From Nelumbo lutea (taxonomy: Eukaryota; Streptophyta; Magnoliopsida; Proteales; Nelumbonaceae): a stretch of DNA of 64,000 nt. Under the pieces are notes generated by a model. That model ran no database searches. It worked only from the letters and a program-made list of their open reading frames with translations, and was not told where the DNA came from. The stretch is from assembly GCA_022828595.1 (NCBI GenBank), contig JAKGHH010000002.1:39216222-39280221 (forward strand), read 5' to 3'. The position numbers were made by a program, and so were the translations under genes. Below, piece after piece: positions 35,601 through 41,668 of this stretch; the stretch's first letter is position 1; each line of letters opens with the position of its first letter.

Positions 35601-36290
35601 CGCCTTTCCTCTGGAATATCTCCTATTTTTTTCCTTGAGATTACAAAAACGAATTTTTGTCAGCCCACAGTAAAATTTAGACATATATGTAATAGAATGA
35701 TCAATATTCCAAAAATAAAAAATTAACATCCATTCTCTCTCTCAACCTCATAATCGAAGAGAAGCCAAGCGATATTAACCAATTTCAGCATGTCAATTTA
35801 TGCTACGCCTGAACAATTTTAACGAAACATCTATAATCAAGATTATAACTCACCAAAGATAGACAGCAGGATTGTATGAAGCTGGGTCCAACGGAATCAA
35901 CTCTTTCGGAGGATCGAGAAACGTCACAATGTCCCGCTCATCAAGGTAAGCTCTCCTTCCCCCCGGTAACAATTCATAGGGTTTCTCATCCCATGGTGAC
36001 AAACTTTCCCCTTTGCTTCCATTAACAGCCCCGATTTCTCTACGAGTGTCAGAAGAATGCCTCAGTAGTCCCAATTCTTGACCCCTAATAATCTTCCATT
36101 TTTGTGTTCTCCCATCTGCAAAACCTGAACAGTCAACAAAAGGAGAGACTCTGGTTCTGGGGAGCTTACAGTTGAATTGTAACGGTAATACTCCTGAGAG
36201 AAACTTGATTTGGCGGGAATGAGTAGCGGAAACCGTTGAGAATGAAGAAAGAGGGTTAGAAGTTGTGTTTTTGCAGGTTATCACCTGCAT
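5533..36290 (-). CDS. Seven-exon gene for a probable plastid-targeted protein of unknown function, 365 aa
   Basis: Joining minus-strand segments 36290-35854, 35633-35571, 35350-35214, 35079-35016, 34587-34508, 17573-17409 and 5684-5533 gives 1098 bases, an uninterrupted 365-codon frame plus TGA. Every intron is GT-AG, and the phases (2, 2, 1, 2, 1, 1) fit at each junction. The first ~50 residues are rich in Ser, Thr and basic residues and poor in acidic ones, as in a plastid transit peptide. The mature part has recognisable conserved-looking blocks: '[18 protein letters not shown]', '[11 protein letters not shown]', '[13 protein letters not shown]', '[20 protein letters not shown]', '[20 protein letters not shown]' and '[15 protein letters not shown]'. 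I see no transmembrane segment and no named catalytic motif. I do not recognise the family with certainty, so no symbol is given. The gene is unusual for introns of 16,934 and 11,724 bases packed with transposons. Exon 4 is the least certain exon. Confidence 0.88.
6422..6604. mobile_element. hAT-type MITE, CAAGGTTC family, copy 1
   Basis: A 183-bp non-autonomous element ends in 'caatatttagaaccttg', the inverted terminal repeat that pairs with the 'caaggttcaaaat' start of other copies. Its own left end is mutated (aaagcttcaaaac). It is flanked by 8-bp direct repeats, atcatggg at 6414-6421 and gtcatggg at 6605-6612 (7 of 8 match), the size expected of hAT transposons. The interior contains 'ctgaaccggttttga' and 'gcaccgatacaggccgat', shared with the copy at 31597. 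No coding capacity. Confidence 0.8.
6951..7183. repeat. Tandem duplication, two units of 117 bp
   Basis: The segment beginning 'ggagtatttgtat' at 6951 is repeated from 7068 with only a few differences (catt/cgtt, cctcgg/cctcag, tatgg/tattg). It lies in intron 6 and has no apparent coding role. Confidence 0.9.
7820..8328 (-). pseudogene. LINE A RNase H domain
   Basis: Two overlapping minus-strand frames give a plant-type RNase H: '[19 protein letters not shown]' carries the first catalytic Asp, '[14 protein letters not shown]' a second Asp and '[13 protein letters not shown]' the last Asp. A frameshift at about 8070 separates the halves. This class of domain belongs to the archaea-like RNase H known from some plant L1 elements. 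It is fused after the reverse transcriptase and zinc-binding regions, as expected for that group. Confidence 0.85.
8536..10891 (-). pseudogene. LINE A reverse transcriptase and C-terminal zinc-binding region
   Basis: Broken minus-strand frames line up as a non-LTR reverse transcriptase: '[17 protein letters not shown]' (10539-10480), '[19 protein letters not shown]' (about 10245), '[19 protein letters not shown]' (about 9960) and the catalytic box as '[10 protein letters not shown]' (about 9835). In the catalytic box the usual FADD is changed to FAND. Further on come '[16 protein letters not shown]' and, at 9087-8536, a 'FWENAWVGD' start with '[10 protein letters not shown]' (Cys-x2-Cys), typical of the L1 zinc-binding domain. 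At least six frame breaks exclude activity. Confidence 0.88.
11286..11782. mobile_element. GC-rich hAT-type MITE, TAGACCTG family, copy 1
   Basis: A 497-bp element starts TAGACCTGTTCATGGG and ends CCCATGAACAGGTCTA, a perfect 16-bp terminal inverted repeat. It is followed inward by strongly GC-rich subterminal arms (runs of ggcccggcccg) around an AT-rich centre. The flanks attgtgaa (11278-11285) and gttgtgaa (11783-11790) are 8-bp target duplications matching at 7 of 8 positions. It sits inside the LINE A endonuclease; removing it restores the reading across 'LDRFLF' and 'IDWEVAW'. Confidence 0.9.
11794..12342 (-). pseudogene. LINE A endonuclease domain
   Basis: The frame at 12342-12091 includes '[15 protein letters not shown]', with the catalytic-site Glu of the QE(T/S)K motif. 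The frame at 11985 begins '[10 protein letters not shown]', matching the GDFN motif, and runs into 'SCKLDRFLF'. The coding sequence continues beyond the inserted MITE at 11286-11782 ('IDWEVAWQ', then 'LDHCPISL' at about 11205-11240), which supplies the SDH-like final motif. A 201-bp tandem duplication (12160-12560) further damages the domain. Confidence 0.85.
12160..12560. repeat. 201-bp tandem duplication inside LINE A
   Basis: The segment beginning 'catctctacatttttccac' at 12160 is repeated from 12361 with a period of 201 bases and several point differences, ending near 'cactcctctttttctt' in both units. It duplicates part of the endonuclease N terminus (the 'QESK' region). The unit length is a multiple of three. 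Confidence 0.9.
12636..13010 (-). pseudogene. LINE A ORF1 C-terminal part
   Basis: The minus-strand frame gives an acidic stretch ([16 protein letters not shown]) and then a Lys-rich tail ([26 protein letters not shown]). A Lys-rich tail with 'SEVE+L' and 'DYDK' recurs in LINE B at about 16100-16160, which identifies both as ORF1 ends of one L1 family. The N-terminal RNA-binding part is missing, so the element is truncated at the 5' side. Confidence 0.7.
13031..14127. other. Intron sequence, no element recognised
   Basis: Ordinary-looking intronic sequence. A minus-strand ORF of 71 codons at 13842-14057 matches nothing I know. It may be decayed LTR-retrotransposon DNA, given the copia LTR immediately to the right, but no motif proves it. 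Confidence 0.4.
14128..14560 (+). mobile_element. Copia-type 5' LTR and primer-binding-site remnant
   Basis: A probable LTR runs from TGTTAGAATTC (14128) to about 14484 (…tgcttcca). It is followed within four bases by TGGTATCAGAGCAGGT (14488-14503), the initiator-tRNA-Met primer-binding site used by plant Ty1/copia elements. No gag or pol follows and no second LTR was found, so only the 5' end remains. Confidence 0.65.
14561..16014. other. Intron sequence with a CCA/TCA microsatellite
   Basis: AT-rich sequence without a recognisable gene. A trinucleotide microsatellite, 'caccaccaccatcaccac' continuing into tca repeats, occupies about 15450-15500. The first part may belong to the untranslated leader of the copia remnant. 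Confidence 0.5.
16015..17085 (+). mobile_element. LINE B, 5' part of an L1 element
   Basis: On the plus strand a Lys-rich ORF1 tail ([14 protein letters not shown], then 'EIDYDKEEN') precedes a degenerate endonuclease that starts at about 16328: '[14 protein letters not shown]', '[12 protein letters not shown]', '[11 protein letters not shown]', '[10 protein letters not shown]', '[11 protein letters not shown]' and 'LDHCPI'. Sequence similarity stops at about 17085, before any reverse transcriptase. LINEs usually lose their 5' end, so the lost 3' part points to a later deletion. It is antisense to the host gene and ends about 320 bases before exon 6. Confidence 0.85.
17409..17573 (-). CDS. 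Host gene exon 6, an isolated 165-base exon
   Basis: Acceptor TATTCAG|GT and donor CCAG|GTATTT bound 54 complete codons beginning [18 protein letters not shown] and ending [11 protein letters not shown], with both edges in phase 1 as required. It stands alone between the truncated end of LINE B (about 17085) and LINE C (from about 17640). Its intact frame amid stop-rich transposon debris argues that it is still selected. Confidence 0.92.
17640..18889 (-). mobile_element. LINE C, reverse-transcriptase remnant
   Basis: The minus strand gives broken L1 reverse-transcriptase pieces: '[19 protein letters not shown]' (about 18830), then '[17 protein letters not shown]' and '[20 protein letters not shown]' (18412-18173). 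Farther on come '[18 protein letters not shown]' (about 17990-17890) and related sequence. Short GCT/GAT repeats lie between the pieces at about 18075-18105. The right edge is cut by copia A, which begins at 18890 inside the reverse-transcriptase coding region. Confidence 0.8.
18890..19222 (+). repeat. Copia A 5' LTR
   Basis: About 333 bp, beginning TGTAGAGAAACT and ending near 'ctgaatcaca'. The copy at 21116 is about 15 bp longer because of length changes in a CT-rich tract. The right edge is uncertain by a few bases. Confidence 0.8.
19223..21115 (+). pseudogene. Copia A pol remnant (integrase end, RT, RNase H)
   Basis: Pieces in order: the integrase C-terminal part ('[17 protein letters not shown]', 19540-19600); the reverse transcriptase ('[20 protein letters not shown]', about 19938) with its catalytic box '[11 protein letters not shown]' (about 20150) and '[19 protein letters not shown]'; and a Copia RNase H end ('[20 protein letters not shown]', about 20890) continuing to the 3' purine tract. 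Stops and frameshifts separate the pieces. Confidence 0.88.
19273..19470. mobile_element. CAAGGTTC-family MITE, copy 2 (degenerate)
   Basis: Begins 'caaggtttaaaatattgata' and carries the family's inner motifs in inverted order ('gaaactggttcagaggggtc', 'ggggcgtatcgtt'). The right terminal repeat is degraded, and no target duplication can be seen. It lies within copia A, at the point where the coding sequence jumps from the leader to the integrase end. Confidence 0.6.
21116..21463 (+). repeat. Copia A 3' LTR
   Basis: Begins TGTAGAGAAACT directly after the purine tract 'gacggagag' and ends near 'gactgaatgaca'. It is similar throughout to the 5' LTR, with numerous substitutions, so the insertion is not recent. 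Confidence 0.8.
21464..22279. other. Intron sequence, nothing recognised
   Basis: AT-rich sequence between copia A and LINE D. A minus-strand ORF at 22111-22326 is most likely chance, because it overlaps LINE D in the opposite strand. Confidence 0.45.
22280..22872 (+). mobile_element. LINE D, 3' end of an L1 with RNase H
   Basis: Plus-strand frames give '[13 protein letters not shown]', identical in its first eleven residues to the corresponding part of LINE A, then '[20 protein letters not shown]' and '[13 protein letters not shown]', the end of the RNase H. A 3' untranslated end closely like that of LINE A (gaagttaccattcccaatc) runs into a 12-base A tail at about 22861-22872. It is a typical 5'-truncated LINE insertion with several frame breaks. 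Confidence 0.88.
23270..23507 (+). repeat. Copia B 5' LTR, truncated
   Basis: Matches the 3' LTR at 25609-25873 up to 'cttcttctcttcttcttcg'. The last ~25 bases present in the 3' LTR are missing here. Confidence 0.85.
23457..25596 (+). pseudogene. Copia B pol remnant (integrase end, RT, RNase H)
   Basis: The first open segment (23457-24491, 344 codons) opens with an ATG inside the LTR, then '[20 protein letters not shown]', a Pro/Ser-rich linker and the reverse-transcriptase start ('[20 protein letters not shown]', 'CKWVF', '[12 protein letters not shown]', '[18 protein letters not shown]'). After a frameshift the second segment (24534-25229) has the catalytic '[12 protein letters not shown]', '[19 protein letters not shown]' and 'YTDADWAG'. 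After another frameshift 25279-25596 has the RNase H end ('[20 protein letters not shown]'). The parts are parallel to copia A. Confidence 0.92.
25609..25873 (+). repeat. Copia B 3' LTR
   Basis: 265 bp from TGTTGGTTTGG to about 'ttccagcaaaca'. Similarity to the 5' LTR is high (few substitutions over ~235 bp), so the copy is fairly young relative to copia A. Confidence 0.85.
26364..28127. other. Intron sequence, nothing firmly recognised
   Basis: Short ORFs at 26376-26654 and 26781-26972 resemble nothing known to me. At about 26940-26975 a small palindrome, 'caaaaggcatgcgccttttg', stands out, and a related 'aaaaggcatgcacct' occurs at about 27531, which hints at the ends of an old element. No target duplication was found. 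Confidence 0.4.
28128..28475 (-). repeat. Copia C 3' LTR
   Basis: About 348 bp. It aligns with the 33793-34092 LTR through 'tccctctctcactccctta' and 'aaaagaaaaattacatgggt', but is longer by an insertion around 28385-28445. The inner edge follows the purine tract; the outer edge is uncertain by a few bases in an AAG-rich run. Confidence 0.85.
28480..30284 (-). pseudogene. Copia C reverse transcriptase and RNase H
   Basis: After a Pro/Ser-rich linker (30284-29973) come degraded reverse-transcriptase pieces: 'ARLVAKG' (about 29540), '[20 protein letters not shown]' (29330-29270), the catalytic 'AYVDD' (about 29165) and '[19 protein letters not shown]' (about 28810). The RNase H end runs to the polypurine tract at 28484. 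The frame is broken many times. Confidence 0.82.
30288..31450 (-). pseudogene. Copia C protease and integrase region
   Basis: 31421-31164 gives the region between the protease and the integrase ('[20 protein letters not shown]', '[20 protein letters not shown]'). 31035-30691 gives the integrase catalytic core ('[15 protein letters not shown]' with the first Asp, '[14 protein letters not shown]' with the second). 30545-30288 gives the integrase C-terminal part ('[19 protein letters not shown]', '[13 protein letters not shown]'). Frameshifts separate the pieces. Confidence 0.88.
31597..31790. mobile_element. CAAGGTTC-family MITE, copy 4, perfect target duplication
   Basis: A 194-bp element begins CAAGGTTCAAAATATC and ends AATATTTAGAACCTTG. 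Perfect 8-bp direct repeats atttctca flank it (31589-31596 and 31791-31798). It is inserted in copia C between gag and protease. Confidence 0.92.
31773..33175 (-). pseudogene. Copia C gag
   Basis: Begins near '[20 protein letters not shown]' with '[13 protein letters not shown]', as in Copia gag proteins. '[10 protein letters not shown]' at about 32770 joins 'DPEYD' at about 32190 once the intervening MITE is removed. The C-terminal part has the zinc-knuckle region in degenerate form ('[17 protein letters not shown]', Cys…Lys-His…Cys). Several stops interrupt it. Confidence 0.85.
32201..32747. mobile_element. MITE inserted in copia C gag
   Basis: A 547-bp insertion starts 'catatttgtcaaggcaacgc' and ends 'ctaggcaccttgaaaactat g', giving imperfect terminal inverted repeats with inner CCTAGGC motifs. 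The flanks ctcgggat (32193-32200) and ctcaagat (32748-32755) match at 6 of 8 positions, an aged hAT-size duplication. Removing it rejoins 'FLIRLNLE' with 'DPEYDIV' in the copia gag. Confidence 0.75.
33793..34092 (-). repeat. Copia C 5' LTR
   Basis: About 300 bp from TGTAGAGAGATT (minus strand, 34092) to the AAG/CTT-rich end next to the primer-binding site. It lies only about 415 bases from the donor site of host exon 5. Confidence 0.85.
34508..34587 (-). CDS. Host gene exon 5 (80 bases)
   Basis: Acceptor TATATAG|A and donor TTTG|GTAAGT bound [19 protein letters not shown] followed by TYGRIAFG. A second possible acceptor six bases downstream (ATTCAG|T) keeps the same phase and would drop two residues. 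It is the last of the compact exon cluster: the following intron is 16,934 bases. Confidence 0.85.
35016..35079 (-). CDS. Host gene exon 4 (64 bases, least certain)
   Basis: Acceptor GAGTCAG|CT and donor CTAAG|GTGCTT bound a 64-base open segment reading [20 protein letters not shown]. It was chosen because exon 3 leaves phase 1 while exon 5 must be entered in phase 2, so a connecting exon of length 3n+1 is required, and this is the one that fits in the short interval. No family match confirms it. Confidence 0.65.
35214..35350 (-). CDS. Host gene exon 3 (137 bases)
   Basis: Acceptor GATGCAG|A and donor GGAG|GTACAT flank an open segment beginning [20 protein letters not shown] and ending [10 protein letters not shown]. 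The phase enters as 2 and leaves as 1. Intron 2 is 220 bases. Confidence 0.9.
35571..35633 (-). CDS. Host gene exon 2 (63 bases)
   Basis: Acceptor TCTCAAG|G and donor CCTAG|GTTGTT bound a 63-base exon encoding [20 protein letters not shown]. The first base completes Trp146, and the last two bases open Arg167. Intron 1 is 220 bases. Confidence 0.9.
   Translation of the reverse strand, partial: EKNRRYSRGKATSADILAET
35854..36290 (-). CDS. Host gene exon 1 (codons 1-145 plus 2 bases)
   Basis: Starts at the ATG at 36290-36288 and ends at donor TTTG|GTGAGT, so codon 146 (Trp) is split. It encodes the Ser/Thr-rich N terminus ([20 protein letters not shown]) and then an acidic, Pro-rich segment ending in [10 protein letters not shown]. 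If not spliced, the frame stops at once in the intron (TGA at 35852-35850), which supports the donor. Confidence 0.92.
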
Positions 36291-36464
36291 TTTCTACTTG
36301 GAGGGAGGAAAGGGTTTTTCAGAGGTTTTAGCAAGAATCCTCGGCGATTAATATAACGGTTTTTTGCCGTTGTCTGGTCTGTGGGAGTAGGACAGTGGGA
36401 GTGTCCGAGTGTGGGGTTCTGGCTTCTGGGCAGTGGGCTCAATGGTCACTGCCTCAATGCGACC
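36291..36464 (-). promoter_or_regulatory. Core promoter/5' UTR region of the host gene, candidate TATA box
   Basis: On the minus strand a TATATTAAT motif (36355-36347) lies about 57 bases upstream of the ATG and is flanked by mixed sequence. That is close for a TATA element if the 5' UTR is short. No other element was identified. Foldback repeats begin at 36465, so the space for a promoter before repeats is under 200 bases. Confidence 0.35.
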
Positions 36465-36690
36465 GGATCTGCTCCTCACACCAGGCGCCTCACACGCACA
36501 TTCACGGAAGATGTCCCCAATGCACGGTGGATGTGCCTGTGAGGCGCCCATTTGTGAGGAGCAGATCCCGTCACCTCTGGGTAATGAGTAGTAGTCCGGA
36601 TCTGCTCCTAAAACCAACCTCACAGCGCCTTCTAGCCGCACATTGGGAACATCTCCCAATATATGGTGGGATAGGGTTGTGAGGTCGGTG
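36465..36690. repeat. Foldback repeats just upstream of the host gene
   Basis: 36465-36567 is a 103-bp foldback: left arm GGATCTGCTCCTCACA and right arm TGTGAGGAGCAGATCC pair exactly for 16 bases and then with mismatches to about 41 (inner GGCGCCTCACA / TGTGAGGCGCC). A second, partial unit starts 'ggatctgctcctaaaacc' at 36599 and includes 'ttgggaacatctccc'. A relative lies at 56543-56669. The element is a MITE-like family and forms the distal promoter of the host gene. Confidence 0.8.
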
Positions 36691-37069
36691 TGAGGTGTGC
36701 TCCCAATTTGTTGGGTAAGCCTCATTAAAATGGTTTTGGACGCATATTTCTCACTAGCCTATAGACGAGCTTTTCATTTATAATTGTGAAGTTACATCCA
36801 TGTAGATAAGTGGTAGTACATTCTAAAGCTTTTTGAATTTCAGGTCCAAGGTATAGGTTTTCCACCAAATTACTCTAATTGATATTATAGGGTCCATTGC
36901 ATTAGATACTTTATAAGGTCCTTCTCATTTGGGTCCAAGGTTTCTCAAACCAAGCTCAAGGACAATGACTTTTCTAAGGATGAGGTTATCTTTCCGAAAC
37001 TAATATCATTGGACTCGAGAATTGTAATACGAAGCAATCCTCTATTAGTAGAAAAATACTCTTATTTAA

Positions 37070-37790
37070 GCCTATTCCTGTACCTCTTCTACTAGGTCTA
37101 TGTTGCCTCTAAGCTCCTCATTATTCTCTACTTCAATGTAAACGTTAGTCCTTAATTGATGGTTGGTTGAAGGAAGCATTGATCTAGACTGGAATGACAA
37201 CCTTAGTGTTGAAGGCGAGGTTGAAGGGTGTTTCATTGGTGGCAGTTTGAAGTGTGATTCTATAAGCCCATAACACACCAGGAAGTTCTTCAACCCATAG
37301 GCCTTTAGCTCTACCAAGTCTACCCTTTAGGTCATGCAATATGGTCATATTGATCACCTTGGTCTTGCTGGTTTATGGGTAATCAACTGAGGTGAATTAT
37401 TGCTCATCTCCATGGTTTGCACAAAAGTCTATAAACTTTGAGTCATTGAATTAGCGATTGGTGCCTATGATTAAAGTATGATGAATATTGAAGCAATAGA
37501 TGTCGTTTATCAAAAAGTACTAATGTTTCTATTTGTTATCTATGTCAAAGGTTCGGTTTCAACTCTCTTCATGAAATAGTCAATGGTCACTATTAAGAAC
37601 TTTCTCTAACCCATAGCGAGGGGAATGGCCCCAAGATGTCCATTTCCCACTATGCGAAAAGCCACGGACTATTGGTGGACATTAGAGAGAATGTAGGTTG
37701 ATGTGGTACGTCGGTGTGCCTTTGGCATCAGTCATACTTTTAGATGAATTGAACCAGTTAGGGCAATATACCTCTCTAATGAATGGTCTT
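37070..37790 (-). pseudogene. Gypsy E integrase remnant
   Basis: Broken minus-strand frames read 'INSPWLFA', 'MDILGPFP', a 'TIDYF' strand equivalent and, at 37317-37072, 'LPPMKHPSTSPSTLRLSFQ' with 'RGNIDLVEEVQE', the C-terminal pattern usual in Ty3/gypsy integrases. The reverse transcriptase and RNase H that should precede it are missing: the RT start at about 37855 is followed within about 80 bases by integrase sequence. Confidence 0.75.
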
Positions 37791-38521
37791 GAGTAGTTTG
37801 TCTACTTCCTAACCAACCACTTTTCATCACTTTGATGCAACGCTCCTCTTCTTCTACTGAACTAGCTTACAACCCAGCTCCATGCTTAACCTGTGAGTCC
37901 TGACCGAGGGGTCAATTCCTAACATATCAATAGTAGCCCAAATGTCAATGTTGGCTTGAGGAGGCTTACCAATTTTGGAGTGTGTATCCTCTAGGAGGAG
38001 GGACCCAATAAGTATAGTCTTCTTGAGTTCAGCCTCATCTAGTGGCATAACAATAAGGTCCTCTACAGGTTGATCTCGGCTAGTCTTTAGTTCATCCCTA
38101 AGGCTCAATTTGGAAAGAGTACAAATACATACAGAGTAATACAAAATACAAGGTTTTGCACTATAGATTTTTGTATTTGTGCTCATTCCAAACTAAGCCC
38201 AAGGTTGAGCCCTTCCACAAACAATGTCTCCTTTGTCTTCCCCTTAAGTCCTATTACACAGCACTACCTGGCTAATTATTGGTTACCCCTTACCACTTTA
38301 ATGTCATGGGCTGTTGGAAATTTAATCACTAGGTGGTATGAAGATACCACTGCCTTCTTGAAGTGCAATGTTGGTCGATTGATGATCATATTGTAAGGCA
38401 AGTTGACCTTAACAACCTGGAACTTGATTGTCAAGTATTCCTATTGTGACTAGTTGGGTGATCTTTCCTTTTGGCCTAATAGCTGCCCTGAAGAAACCAA
38501 GGGGATGTTGGTTGGCTGAAG

Positions 38522-39710
38522 TCAATTTGGGGTCAACCACATTTTCTTAAACATGTCATAAAAGAGGGTATCAGCTAAAGAGCCATTTTTAACCAATATT
38601 CTTTTTACTTCATTGTTAGCGATTGTAAGGTAAACCACTGGCGCATCATCATGGGGGAGTGACAACCCCCTATAAGTCTTGATTAGAAAAGGTGATAGCC
38701 TCCTCGAGGTTTTGCTTTCTTTTGGGGCTTGTGTTCGATTTGTAGTTGTTAGGTATGTGTTCCTAGCATATAAACTTTCTCTACCTGTTGTTGGAACACC
38801 AGAGATAATGTTGATGGCCTCAGCCAATGGAATATTAGCTAGACGATCGGCTAGCTCTAAGGTCAACCTGGATGCCTAATCCTTTTTGACAAAGTCCTAT
38901 AGGTACCTCTTTCTTATGAGGGCTTCTATTTCATTCTTTAACTTATGATATCCATCTGTGTCAAGATTGACACTATGGTGGTACTTACATTACTTTTCTT
39001 GGTTTCCTTAATCTACATGAGGATGTGGTTTCAAGAGACATTTAGAGGAGTGTAGCTTTCATACAAAGGTGAAGTGTGTTTGGATGGACTTGTCCTTCTT
39101 GCCTTGTGATCCACCAACCCTCGACTCATCTCTATCTTTTCTCTTCCTATTAGCTCATTCATCTCCAATTGAACACTTGCTACTTCAATTTGTTTCACGT
39201 TTATATATTTCTCATGTTGGGATAAAAGTTCTACTATGTTTTGAAGCAATTTCTTCAAAAGGGAGAAGATGAATGTCGATGATATTAAGCCATTGGTGGC
39301 AACCACTACTACAATGGCCTAGTCGAGGTCTTTCACCTCTAGGACCTCGACATTAAAGCATTGAGTATAGTCCCAAAGTAGCTCATTTGGTTTATGTCTA
39401 ATCGCCATTAGTGTATCAAGGTCTTCTAATATTATCTACTACTCACAAAATGGCAGGCACGTTACATCAAGGTTAGGTAACCTTTTTGAATGTGGATTGG
39501 AAGGCACGTTACATTCAGGCATCAGAGAATCCATGGAGTAGTATGATGGCATGGTAACTTTTAATGCGATCCTTTGGGTTGGTGGTGTTGTCATAAGTTT
39601 CCAAGTTAGGAGCCTTGAAGTTCGGGGGGAGAGACAATGAGATGATCTCATTAGTGAAGGTTTCCATCCTACTTGTCAAGTTATAGTGACTAGAGGATGT
39701 GTCCACTTTA
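38522..39710 (-). pseudogene. Gypsy E gag and protease remnant
   Basis: The gag piece (39706-39439) and the protease-linked piece (38866-38522) are in two or more frames with stops between them. The protease active-site Asp (normally D-S-G) reads as N-G in '[16 protein letters not shown]', so the enzyme is dead. Confidence 0.75.
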
Positions 39711-40101
39711 ACCTCCTTTACTTCTTTAATATTAACATGAATAGCATCAAGGTAGGCTGCTATGTCATTGATTCTTCTATCCTAGTCCTATTGGGGGAAC
39801 TTGACTACAGGTGTCTCCCTAACCTATGAAAGATCTAGGCCGTTATGAGAGTATCTTGATACTATTGGGTTGGCTCCTCTTTGTACGTGATGATTATTGA
39901 GGTGTTCATTGCTGGTTTGGCATTGGGATGGATGGAGTTAGATGACGATCGAGACTTCTTTAATGACCTAAGGCATGATTATTGATGTGGTGACTAGTGT
40001 ATGTGTGAGATTGTTGGTGGCTACCTAAGAGGCTAAGGCTTTCTACCTTTGAGTTAAGTTCATCCTTTAAGTGATTGCTAAGGCGTTGGCTCAAAGGTAG
40101 A

Positions 40102-41668
40102 TGATAACTCTGTATTTTGATGCCTTAACGAGCATCATTTTAGGGTTACCTAGGTCTTAGAATAGTCAAAATGTGTCATTTTCACAATTAAATTCAATAC
40201 TATGACCTTTGAGGGTCCCTCTGCAAATCCTAGGAAAACTGGGAAAGTTTCAGGGCTAAAATACAATTTTTGGAAAGTTGGTGTGAATTCCAATTGAGAG
40301 ATGGGGTGTTTCTATGAAAAACTGAGCACAAGAGGGCGCCTTCCATCTGCCAAACCTAGATAGGCACCCCTCCTATTGTATTAGCATACTCCCCTCTCCT
40401 TAGGAAACCCTAGGGTGCTTTCCCACTCATTCTTTTCACCTTAACAAACCCTAGCTGCCCTAGGCTATCAAATCTCCACCCTCCACTCTCTCCTAACCTC
40501 TAATCTCAACCACCCAAGCCTTAGTAGCCCCTCATACCCTTAGATTTCTCCCTAAACAGCATCATAGTCTTACACCTCACTCCTTAAACCTCAACCAATC
40601 ACCTTAGGGCGCCACATCACATAGACCAATCACCTTTCTCCAACTATAAGCGCCCAAATTTGCACCCTCCATTCTAGGCGCCCAAATCTCAGCCCTACAT
40701 TTTCAACCTTAGGGAGCCCATATTTTTGCAAAAACCCACTAGCGGCCCCTCTCTTTCTCTCTAATCCCATTTTTGTCCACCCTTCTCTATAAAAAGGACC
40801 CCAAGGGCCCTGGAGAAGGGGTTGGTCAATTCACCTAATTCACAAGGCTAAGGTTTCTTGAGGAGTTCAATGGTTGTAGAAGGGAAGGACGTCCATATCT
40901 TGTCAGGAGGGGTTCTTGCAAACAGTCCAGTCAATTTGCAACTACCACAATTGGATTTGATCAACCATCCATTTTGTTTTCTTTGTTTTCTTTTAGATTG
41001 GATTCTACCCCCAAGTAAGATGGAAGACTGTTTTTGAGAAATTCAAGGGTAGAGGAAGAGGAGAATGCACAGGCAAGAGGAGGGGTTCCTACATGCAATT
41101 CGCCTAGCCACTACTGCCACCTCTGGATCCGGATCCCAACCAGTTTCTCATAGTTTTAGATTTACTTTTTACACATGTTTTCATTTTCAGTTCTTTAATT
41201 TCCAGTTTTTATTTTATTTCTGCAATTTATCTTTATCAATTTTAACTTTTATCTTCCTTTCTACAGATCTGAAATTTGGCCAAGTAAGATAGAATGCCCA
41301 ACTTGAGGAGTTTGAGGGTCAAAGGATAGATCTAGAGACTGCTATATCTGGCCGAGTTGCAGATTTTTTATTTAGTTTTTTTTTTATTTCTGTTATTTAT
41401 TTATTTTTCTGCAATTTTTACTTTCATCATTGTTAGATTTTTATTTAATAGACTCCAATTCAGTTAATTAAATTTTGTATTTCTGCAATCTGAAATCTTG
41501 TTATTTTGTCCACATTGAAGTACGTAATAGTTTTTCCCTTGCTTCCCTGTGGATGCGACCCCTTTCTCACCACTAATTGGGTTTTGTAGGTATTTTGAGA
41601 ATCAAAAAATTTATAAATATTGAAACTGGTGTTCCGAAGTGGTTAATGACACGCTTCTAAACACACCA
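40102..41668 (+). repeat. Gypsy D 5' LTR
   Basis: 1,567 bp, TGATAACTC…ACACACCA. The stretch 'ctataaaaaggaccccaa' at about 40790 is a likely TATA region of the LTR promoter. The LTR pair differs by scattered substitutions and a few compensating indels. Confidence 0.95.

Larger units (their letters stand above)
36735..40101 (-). mobile_element. Gypsy E, old Ty3/gypsy remnant (main part)
   Basis: Minus-strand pieces in gag-protease-RT-integrase order show a non-chromoviral Ty3/gypsy element, probably of the Tat group. The gag part at 39706-39515 has 'NEIISLSLPPNFKAPNLETY'. 38866-38522 has '[14 protein letters not shown]', '[17 protein letters not shown]' and a mutated protease box '[15 protein letters not shown]'. 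38000-37854 has 'ATIDMLGIDPSVRTHRLSM', the start of the RT. From about 37770 comes integrase sequence. The right end is cut at 40101 by gypsy D and resumes at 48472. No LTRs were identified. Confidence 0.82.

Noticed and set aside
36409..36725. Short overlapping ORFs upstream of the host gene on both strands
   Set aside because: They fall in foldback repeats, are open on both strands because of the inverted sequence, and show no motif.
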